A DNA stretch of 64,000 nucleotides from Plectosphaerella cucumerina (Eukaryota; Ascomycota; Sordariomycetes; Glomerellales; Plectosphaerellaceae), in assembly GCA_020746995.1 (NCBI GenBank), contig JAGPXD010000003.1, forward strand, positions 6,386,001 to 6,450,000. The letters run 5' to 3'. The notes under the pieces are model-generated. The model searched no databases. It had not been told where the DNA came from and worked only from the letters and a program-made list of their open reading frames with translations. A program made the position numbers and the translations under genes. Position 1 is the first letter of the stretch. The number at the start of each line of letters is the position of its first letter. Shown piece after piece: positions 56,003-64,000 of the stretch.

Positions 56003-57851
56003 CTACACCAAATGGTCCAGCGCATCGGCACGGGGGTCGGAATACTGCTCCGGGTAGATCTCTTCTAGAATCGACAACGCCCTTAAATTATTGGCCAGCT
56101 TCATCGCCGTATCGAACAAGAGCTGACATCTGCCATCGGTTGGGAAGAACGGAGGAAGCAGTTGGAAAACAGCCGACAGGGCGAAGATTGCCGTTGTAGT
56201 TGTGTATTGTGGCCGTAGGACGAGTTCCGGGAGGCAACGAAGGAGTCTTTCGCACCAGTTGATAGTTTCCATGCATACCCCCCTCCATGTCGAGTCGGAG
56301 TGGGTTCCTGGTCGTGCTGCAACGAGCACGAAGGAAGGCCTTAGCCCTACAAGGCAAAGTGCGACGACAATTTGATATCGTTCGCTCTTCGGGAGACTGC
56401 GTTTCTCCAGCCGTGAAAACCAGCCTCGTAGTGTGGAATCGAACAGGCTGTCTTCAGGACCCGGGGGTAGGTTGCATGGGTGATTGATCCAGAATTGCTT
56501 GACCTGTCCAAGGCTGGTTGAAGGTATCCAGGCCATCAGAAGAGGGCGTCCGGTTGTCGTTGTGCAGTGCCTGGACACTAATGAGAAATTAACGCAATGG
56601 TGGGTAAATAACACTCACATGTCGTTAGAATTCAGCCACGCTTTGATGGGGTCTGGAACCTGGAAACTGCCAGAATGCTCGAGCGACTCCACGACCCCTA
56701 TGGCTTGCCGCAGGGTATCTCTGGCGTCCATGATGCTTCCTTCATGTAGGAACCAGAGCATGTTGAGCAGGAGGTACTGCAAGTAGTCTCTGTCTTTCTC
56801 CTCGAACGAGAGACTACCAGCCATGGATAGGGCTGCCTGTTGGCATTGAGTAGCGAAGAGCCCCTCCAAGTCCGCAGTTTCCTGGGACATGCAAGCGCAA
56901 ATTTGAAGGAGGAGAACTGTTAAGGTAGTCTTTGGGACCACACGATGGTCCCGAAGGCGCCACCATTCCTCATAGTCTGATGCTTGAATTTCCGTCGTCA
57001 TGATGGACTTGCACTCAGTTTTGAAGCGCTGTAAAAGAGCATCTACAGGATGTTAATTAGTTGGTTTCAATTTGGGTATAAGCGGGACGCACCTGTACGA
57101 GGCCGGTCGAGCAGCTCAAAGGCATTGACTAGCGGCCAAGTCAACTGAGTCTGGGGGCTGCATGCACACCCCAAGCTGGTGTGTAGCCCCATACGCTCGA
57201 TTTGGTGTCGAACACAGACCCTGGAAGGCCCCTCTTGATGAGGGTGCATTCGACAGTCAAGTTGTCGATGCCTTTTTCGGCAGTGGTTACACGGCCACCC
57301 ACCATCGCACTGGCACACTGAATTAGCGCACTGATTTCAAGGCATGGTTTCTTCTGACCTTCTGCTTCCGGCCATGGCAATTCGAACATGCTGAGGACGC
57401 TATCACAATAGGGCTTGAAGGACAAGATGTCTTGGTCACCTTATCTAGCGGCATCGAACATGTTGTGGACTTGAGGGGAAGAGTCCTTGAAGAACTAGAT
57501 GCTGCCTTGTGTAGTAAGTAACTGTCAGTCAAGTCGATGAGAGGTTGGATGGTGACATACCCTCAGGCGACGCTTGAGATCCCGGCACTCGGTGCATTCA
57601 TTTAGAATCCTCCCGTCGTATTTTGTGCCAATGAGAAGAGTAGGCGGACGCTTGGTGCGACATGATTTGCAAATTAGGGTGATAGAAGCTGGTGATTTTG
57701 GTTCGGGAGGAAGACTCCCGACGTCGTCCTTGGACAACTGGCCCAACAGCCGGCGTTGGGGCAAGGGGTAAGGGGATGTGTACTCTGCAGATGGTGGCTC
57801 GTCCTTGTCCGCCGATGAGCGGGGAGAGTACCGAGAGGAAGAGATGTCCAT
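56003..57851 (-). CDS. Zn2Cys6 transcription factor, 5 exons
   Basis: Exons 57561-57851 (open further upstream to an ATG at 57968), 57359-57505, 57093-57309, 56619-57042 and 56003-56570 join in phase to 548 aa (587 with the upstream start). Introns are 48-55 nt. The join between exons 2 and 3 creates a complete binuclear cluster, CSNCHGRKQK + CDGGWPCNHC...C (C-x2-C-x6-C-x5-C-x2-C-x8-C), which confirms the model. Exon 1 carries an extra Cys pair set (CKSC ... CTEC). The C-terminal half has the helical pattern of the fungal-specific transcription factor domain (TVLLLQICACMSQETADLEG, YLQYLLLNMLWFLHEGSI, AIFALSAVFQLLPP). It should be a nuclear DNA-binding regulator; no target cluster is evident nearby. 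Confidence 0.85.
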
Positions 57852-57969
57852 AGCGCTATGGGATGGAAGGGATGGTGGCAATGGCAGTCCAGATGCACAG
57901 GTTCCGGTTGAATCATAGAAAGGGAAAAGATAAAGGTGCAGAAGTTGACTGGTCCGGATGAGTGCCATT

Positions 57970-58550
57970 CTTATATGTTCCCAATGGTTCAGGGTTCTGT
58001 GTAGTGAACCCCCCGGGGTGTATTTTTCCGCTGCACCATCTCAGGGCGAGCGCCTGCTCGCTGCCCGGCATTCCTCTTGGCCTCTGCGCAGAAATACTTT
58101 CGTCTGACGACTGTCTTGAATGGTGACGCTCATCTCCTTGTGGTCGCCGAACCGATTAAGGTCTGAATTGAAGATCAGATGGGGACTCTAGCTTCTTTGC
58201 TCACCGTGGGTATTCTAGGGGGGCTTCAGTGATTGATATCAAGCCCGGTGAGGCGCGCAGCTTCACCTCTCATGGAGCAAGAATAAGGAGGAGACCCCCG
58301 ATGCACAAACCCCCAATTACCCCCACACCCGGGCTTGAAGCTAGAAAAAAAACACGGCGGGGCATCATACGCAATTGACATCCAGGTCCAGCTGCAGAGA
58401 GACCGGCGGGGTCAACGTTCACCACCCCTGTCAATCATCGTTTTTGGCCCCGGCGTGGCTCTCCGTCGATGCCACAGACTAAGTACTTACAGACGGCCAG
58501 GTCAGCTAGTCTGTGGGAGGACGGGTCCCCTCACTCTCACTCTTTTGACC
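57970..58550. other. Divergent intergenic region
   Basis: Shared upstream region of the transcription factor (minus) and the membrane protein (plus). No coding sequence is supported. Confidence 0.5.
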
Positions 58551-59498
58551 ATGGCACCGCACGAGTCGACTTATCTACTTGACCATGAGAGGAGAACAAT
58601 CGCTCAAATATGGCCAATGCTCAGAATTATCAGCCTTTTCTTATTCTGCACCTTTGGAAACATCGCAATCTTCTTCTTTGATGCGTCAAGCCACGGTTTA
58701 GGCCCTTCGCTACTCATTTTTCTTGGGCTACCCATCACCCTCAGTAAGTTATGGGACACCTTTGGCTCATCGGTCTTGGAGACGACAGCAGCCATGGTAT
58801 GTAGTTACAGCCCCGAAAAAGTCGAAAAGAAACTTGGCAGGAAGGCAAATGCTCTGGGCAAGCTACTCGGAGACGCCCAGAAACTGTTGTATGTCATGAT
58901 CAAAGTAAGCTGGGCGCTGGAAGAGCTCCTGGGTACCATGTTGGCCTTCCTGGTTGGAGTGGCCGGCTCCCTTGCAACCATGTTTCTTTTCTGGATGGCC
59001 TTTCATGGGCCCAACCAGTACATTGAGGACCTGAAATCTGAAGCGGATGACGTCAGGTTAGTTCCCTCACCGCGCTTTTAGCACACCTCTTTGCTGATTA
59101 TTAAAATCCTCAGAGACGACGATATTCCACTCAAAAGTCGCCCCAAGGACGAAGCTCGACTAAAATACGTGTTGTCACTTGCGGCTCGCTTAAGACGACG
59201 CATCGGGCGACTGTACCTGATGTGGGCGCTCGCCTCGATCTTATTCTGCTACGTCGTATTTATCAGACTCCAGAGCAGAGAGTCTGTTGCAGCCAGCCTC
59301 TTTGTGGACCTGATCCAGCTGATGGTGGCTTGCGACAGTGCAACAAGTAACAAATGCAAGGCGTTCAAGATTATAAGGGTTCTGAAGGACTTCGGTGTAT
59401 TGAAAAGTATTCACTTGGGCTATGAGATACAACGTAAAGGAGGACACGAGGAGTTCCTGGGTAAAGAGGAGGTTGGTGTGGAAGTTTCGATGTGCTGA
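58551..59498 (+). CDS. Multi-TM membrane protein, 2 exons, unknown family
   Basis: Exons 58551-59056 and 59114-59498 join in phase across a 57-nt intron (GTTAGT..CTCAG), giving 296 aa. Hydrophobic helices lie near residues 23-42 (ISLFLFCTFGNIAIFFF), 48-64, 124-152 (LLGTMLAFLVGVAGSLATMF) and 200-218 (YLMWALASILFCYVVF). Between helices two and three is a basic cytosolic-looking loop (KVEKKLGRKANALGKLLG). The tail is hydrophilic. I do not recognise the family. The start at 58551 has a good context (ACCATGG) and was preferred to the longer open frame upstream. Confidence 0.7.
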
Positions 59499-60039
59499 GC
59501 ACCCAGCCATGTGCATGGTACTGGCATTAAGCAACTGGAGGTCGAAGTAGGCACGTAGCCACGCCCATCTACCGCCGTCACACACTGAAAAGGTTGGGTT
59601 GTGCATGCTGCTACACTTGGCGACGGAGGCTGCGGCTTGGACTGTCGTGGTGACGACGCCAATCGTCATCTGACCTGCCCTCACTTGAGTGAGAGTACAT
59701 GGAAGGCCAAAATCAACACGGCCAAGAATAAACCAGAGAGCGACCACCGGACTACAACTTCAAGTGGGCACCATCATCATGAACGTGCTTCAACGTCCAG
59801 ACAAACTTCCCCCTCTTCTCCACTTGGCGCAGACCATCGACCGGCTGGCATGACTGAAGCTTCTTCCACGGGGCGACCACTGATTTCTCCTAAAGCCGCC
59901 CCTGAGCCTCCTCTGCTCGGAGGACATCCGAACACCCATTGAGACGACACGTGCGCATGTCACCGCTGCCACGGGTAGACCTTCGAGAAACGGGAAATAG
60001 CGGCTGTTCCCGTTGCACCAAGACTAGCCGCGGCCTGTC
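59499..60039. other. No supported gene
   Basis: Two opposed frames of 113-168 codons lack motifs, and the minus-strand one overlaps the 3' exon of the membrane protein gene. Confidence 0.45.
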
Positions 60040-60310
60040 ATTGCTGAAGCAGACGCCGCATGTGTAGCCTACGTAGGGACCTGTTCTGGTCCTCGACTGC
60101 GCGACCGCCCCTTGTAGGACTCGAGGGCCGAGATCAGGGCCGAGATCAGGGCCGAGATCAAGGCCAAGATGAGGGCCCAATTATGGCCCATGAGATGGCC
60201 GGGACCCCATGATCCCGTTTCGATTCATACGTACTGTACGTATGTATCTATGTATACAAATGCGCCAACCGATGGCGCTGGCCGACCGTCTGGCTTGCAT
60301 CGAAAACCCT
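60040..60310 (+). repeat. Duplicated ~250-bp gene leader, right copy
   Basis: Matches the minus strand of 9335-9585. This copy also carries a 12-bp tandem run of GGGCCGAGATCA (about 60126-60165, 3-4 units). It ends about 170 nt before the ATG of the GT8 gene, so it probably supplies promoter and leader of that gene. The conserved end includes ATGGCGCTGGCCGACCGTCT, an upstream ATG out of frame with the GT8 coding sequence. Confidence 0.82.
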
Positions 60311-60479
60311 CGCCACACCGCGCCAGCAATGTCAGCATTCCCAGGCACTTCCGGCGACTTTGATTTCAAGCCTCCGCCGCCCTTTAATTCCTCCGCCCCC
60401 AGTCGTCACGGCTGCCTTGGCCGCTCGATGACCTGTATCTGTTGCCGCCTAGTACTCTTGATGGTCCTCCGCTGACACC

Positions 60480-61611
60480 ATGACTGCCTCATTTCAGCAG
60501 CGGCCCACTATGGTCGAGATGGCCACGTCGAAGCGTGCCCGCCTCATCGCCGCCTTCACCATGTTCTGCGGCCTCGCCTTTGTGGGGGTTTACCACGCCG
60601 ACGACCTGGGCACCCTCCGCGGCGTGTCGATCCCAGCGGCACCGCGACCCCTGCCCGTCGACGCCGCGCCGCCGCCAGCCCTCCGGGACGACGTCGACTG
60701 GTCGCGCTTCGCATACGCCCAGTATGTCACCAACAGCGTCTACCTCTGCAACTCGGTCATGTTCTTCGCCAAACTGTTCCAGCTCGGCAGCAGGGCTGAT
60801 CGCGTCATGATGTATCCCGCCAAGATGCTGCCCGACCCCGAGGCCGTCGAGGGCGCCACCGCAGACGCCAGGCTCATCATTAAGGCCCGCGACAAGTACG
60901 GCGTCAAGCTTTCCCCCGTCAAGGTCCAGCACAAGTCCGGAAAGGACGCCACCTGGGCCAACTCGTTCACGAAGCTCCTCGCCTTCAACCAGACCCAGTA
61001 CGACCGCGTCCTGTCCATGGACTCGGACTCGACCATCCTCCAGAGCATGGACGAGCTCTTCCTCCTCCCCAAGGTCCCATTTGCCGCTCCGCGGGCCTAC
61101 TGGCTCTACCCAGACGAGCAGATCCTCTCCTCCCAGATCATGCTCGTCACCCCGAGCGTCGAAGAGTTCGCCCGCGTCCAGGCAAAGGTCGACGCCGCCG
61201 GGTCCAACGACTACGACATGGAGATCGTCAGCCAGCTCTACCGCGACAGCGCCCTCATCATCCCCCACAGGCCCTACAACCTCCTCTCCGGCGAGTTTAA
61301 GGGCTCCGACCACAAGTACTACCTCGGCAGCGAGACCGAGGACTGGAAGCCCCTCTTCATCTACAACGAGGCCAAGTTCGTCCACTTCTCCGACTGGCCT
61401 ATCCCGAAGCCCTGGATCGCCGCGAGCGAGGCCGACATGCAGAAGAACGAGCCCGCCTGCGACGAGAAGAACGGCCTGAAGGACTGCACCTCGAGGCAGC
61501 TGTGGAACAGCTTCTACACCGAGTTTAGGGACCGGAGAAAGGTGAATCGTTCCTCGACAAGGGCGCTGGGAATGCGTACTGACAAGTCCGCAGAAAGTGT
61601 GCAGCCCATGA
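60480..61611 (+). CDS. GT8-type glycosyltransferase (type II membrane protein), 2 exons
   Basis: Exons 60480-61541 and 61594-61611 join in phase across a 52-nt intron (GTGAAT..CGCAG); the end becomes FRDRRKKVCSP, 359 aa. A membrane anchor (LIAAFTMFCGLAFVGVY) follows a short cytosolic start, then a Pro/Ala stem. The catalytic region has VLSMDSDSTIL with the DxD metal/nucleotide-sugar motif, PRAYWLYPDEQILSSQIMLV and YNEAKFVHFSDWPIPKPW, as in fungal GT8-type GlcNAc/glucosyltransferases of the Golgi (Gnt1-like). Codon use is strongly GC3-rich, unlike the accessory genes, which suggests a core, well-expressed gene. It probably modifies glycans in the secretory pathway; donor and acceptor cannot be told from sequence. 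Confidence 0.85.
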
Positions 61612-62064
61612 GGTTATGAAGCGAGAAGGGAAGACAAGACAAGACCGAGCTGTCAACGGTCATCCACGAGCAACGTCCACTGATATGTCCTTTATGTTGG
61701 TTGTGCGTCGGGCCGGAAACACCTCCAGCCCTTGGATACCCAATAGAATCTACATCACCTTGCTTTCAATATTGAAAGACTCGTGAGTTGCCTATATGGG
61801 GTAACGTCGGACGTTCTGTCAAGAGCGATAGAGTTACAACAAGAAGCTGCCTTGAGGCAGCTGGGGGCAATCCTAGCCACGGCTGAGAATGTCGCCGAGG
61901 TACCTGCAACGAGCTCGTCGGCCAGAGCTGCTGGAAGGGAGATTCAAGGCGGGCGGAGGATGGCTTCGATGCGCATGGGCCGGATGAGCTCCGGCACACG
62001 ATGCACCCAGAAGGGTGAGAAAGACGTCTTTCTTCACTAGCGGAACTGATAGCAAACGACGCGC
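61612..62064. other. No supported gene
   Basis: Convergent intergenic sequence with short frames only. Confidence 0.45.
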
Positions 62065-62512
62065 CTACTCCGCCGAGAGCAGGTCACCCTTTGTCTTGCC
62101 GTTCCACCCCTCCATCGGATACCCGCCCTTGACCAGTAGTTTCAAAGTGTCGTGGCCGCCGGCTCCGGGAGCGGGTGCCGCTCTCGTGATGGTCAGCGGC
62201 GTGGCCCTGGATTAGGCGTGTTGGAAGAGCAGCCGCACACTCTCGACGCTTCCCCTGGCGTCGGCGCTGCGGGTGTCTTAGGGCGCCGGGTGCCGGGGCG
62301 CTTGAGGCCAAAGAGTGTCGTGGGGGAATAGGGTGTTGTTGTCGTGGCGGCGGCGGCGTGTAGGACGGCGCGGAGCGGAGCCTGCGCACGTTGGGCTCTG
62401 CAAAGACAGTGGTGGCGTAGCAGGAGCGCTTCGAAATACCCAGCGGACCGGCGCCGTAGAATTGCGTGCTTAGAGACAAGGCGGCGGTGGCGGCCATGGA
62501 GGCGCGGGTCAT
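62065..62512 (-). CDS. Possible small mitochondrial-type protein, exon structure unresolved
   Basis: Minus-strand ATG at 62512 starts TRASMAATAALSLSTQFYG, a Ser/Ala/Arg-rich start that resembles a mitochondrial targeting peptide. At the other end a different frame reads TLKLLVKGGYPMEGWNGKTK and DLLSAE before TAG at 62065, which is clearly protein-like. A CTAAT branch-like site and CCAG acceptor lie near 62214, so at least one intron should connect the two, but I could not fix the donor. Family unrecognised. Confidence 0.35.
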
Positions 62513-62529
62513 GTGGAAGTGTCGGGACT

Positions 62530-63013
62530 GGGAGCCGAGCCTCGGTGGGGGGTCGGTGGGGGGTTGCTTCTGGGAGCGTTCAACGGCGTGTCGGAGGAGG
62601 GTGTCGGGGCAGTATGGCTCGGTGTCGACTGTTGCCTCTTGGTTCGGCGGTGCGGATGACCGTCCGAGAGCTATCGGAGCGCCCCTTGGGCTGCAGCGCT
62701 GGTAGACAAAGATTGCGCCTATAGGCACTTCGATATGGGATCGTCATCTCGATTTCTGCGGTGGGTCACAGTCAGCCAGGCAGGCCAAGGAAGTACGTCG
62801 CAGGACCAAAGGAGGTATACGTAGGTCGGCGGGCGCGGCGCCCTTGTTATCGCGGCGGCGCTTGCGCTGCGTGATGTAGGTTTACCGCAGTAAAGTTGAC
62901 ATATCGACCAAGGAAAAAGCAAGAAGGAGCTATGGTGCGGATGCTGGCACTGCTGTGTCGGACGATTTGCTGTCGTGCGATGGAGGGAGTCCGAAAATGA
63001 CAAAGCAGCTATC
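62530..63013. other. No supported gene
   Basis: Only short overlapping frames. This stretch probably separates two minus-strand genes. Confidence 0.4.
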
Positions 63014-63450
63014 TTATCTGTCCTGCTCCACCGCCAAGTGGTCTGGTCTGATCACCACGAGGAATGAAGGACCAAACCTGCCGGCTGTCGTTGAACGGTG
63101 CGCCGGCGAGCCGCGTCTTATCGGGATCTTCCCACTCCTCTTCGTCTGTCTCGTCGTCCAGCGGCATCTCCGGGACTTGCTCAAGGCCATCGTCGTCATC
63201 CGTGTCGTCGTAGAGCCTACTGTCAAAGGGTCCAGCATTGTTGCGCGGCGTCAGCAGTCACTGGGTCCGGCTAAGGTCGTCAACCCTCTTCCGCTTGCTA
63301 GCTGTTCCTCAGTGGCAGTTGCTGCAACTTCATGTCAACGGCGATGAAAGCACGTCCGTCGATGTCGACCTCGTCTGCTTCCTGCGGCAACGCATCACCC
63401 TCGTCACGACTCTGCTGCCGCGAGATCGATCGCACCTGACGACAAGCTCA
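63014..63450 (-). other. Coding-like sequence of an unresolved minus-strand gene
   Basis: Two minus-strand stretches look protein-like: EGDALPQEADEVDIDGRAF then IAVDMKLQQLPLRNS (about 63415-63305), and an acidic one, DDTDDDDGLEQVPEMPLDDE, followed by EEWEDPDKTRLAGAPFNDS and FIPRGDQTRPLGG (about 63240-63025, stop at about 63020). They are in different frames with possible small introns between. No complete model or family could be found. From 63460 to 64000 I see no gene; the sequence there is C/G-rich. Confidence 0.35.
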
Positions 63451-64000
63451 TGACCGCAGGACCGCTGTCCGACCGTTTGAAACAATCAAAATACCACCCT
63501 ATCTAGGGCCTGGGCCTTGCGCCCAGTACAGGACGACGGAGTGCTCTGGTTCCGGTAGGGAGCGTTGCCGCTGGCGCTGTATGTAATGTGACAGAACAAA
63601 AGTCGTGGTTCATGACGCTGATTCTCTCTTGTGGTGAGGCAGGGCATGTCCTAGCCTCTCGGCTGCTGCTCGACAGTCAGGGCTCGTTCCGCCCCTCCAT
63701 CAGGCGGGACGCGGCAACAGCGAGCTTGTTGTGCCACCTCGAGCCGCGCGGACAGGGAGTGATCCCTAGACGAGGGGTCTTGGCCTGGGGGTTCCCGGCT
63801 TCGGAACGCTTATTCGGCGGATGTGCCCCCCGCCGTCAAGACCGGAGGGCGGGCCTTCCCCGGCGCCCGGGAGGAGGGGTCGGTACATGTAGGGAAGCTC
63901 GACGGGAGGTGCCTGTGTTGTGCTGTGCTGTAGTGCTCTGGTGCATTTACCCTACTTACCCTGTTCCCCCATTACCCCTCACCCCGCCGCCCCCACTCAG

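Overview
The window looks like a filamentous ascomycete (probably Sordariomycetes) nuclear chromosome. Genes carry short introns (about 46-62 nt) with GT..AG ends and CTNAN-like branch sites. The recognisable families are fungal: SUR7/PalI-like protein, Zn2Cys6 regulator, ferric reductase, HeLo-NACHT-ankyrin and NB-ARC/TPR NLRs, DUF3723, and F-box/ankyrin proteins. All family calls come from reading motifs; no database was searched. Exon joins were checked by hand for reading phase.

Layout. 0-2.3 kb: SUR7/PalI-like membrane protein, an Hsp70 relic, a small Cys-cluster/coiled-coil protein. 2.8-6.6 kb: a HeLo-NACHT-ankyrin NLR broken by five in-frame stops, all inside its ankyrin part. 8-13.4 kb: coiled-coil protein, a five-exon ferric reductase, a MADS-like protein and a second coiled-coil protein. 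13.7-18.9 kb: small orphan genes and a decayed NB-ARC/TPR NLR. 19-21.5 kb: an intact 822-aa DUF3723 protein. 22-28.4 kb: mostly relics (four-TM membrane protein, F-box/ankyrin, kinase, second DUF3723). 28.4-32.4 kb and 50.35-54.3 kb: the two arms of a roughly 4-kb inverted duplication carrying an F-box/ankyrin gene and a neighbouring gene. 32.8-49.4 kb: orphan multi-exon genes, a kinase-like gene, an intact four-TM gene, minisatellites. 55-63.5 kb: a Zn2Cys6 transcription factor, a membrane protein, a GT8-type glycosyltransferase and poorly resolved coding sequence.

Interpretation (inference). The middle of the window behaves as an accessory, repeat-rich region. Ferric reductase, DUF3723 and NLR genes together are the typical cargo of Starship giant transposons of Pezizomycotina, but no DUF3435 tyrosine-recombinase captain or element boundary was found, so the window could at most be the inside of such an element. 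Many genes exist as one intact and one decayed copy. The ankyrin stops and the DUF3723 relic fit repeat-induced point mutation. The flanks (SUR7-like, Zn2Cys6 factor, GT8 enzyme) look more like ordinary chromosomal genes.
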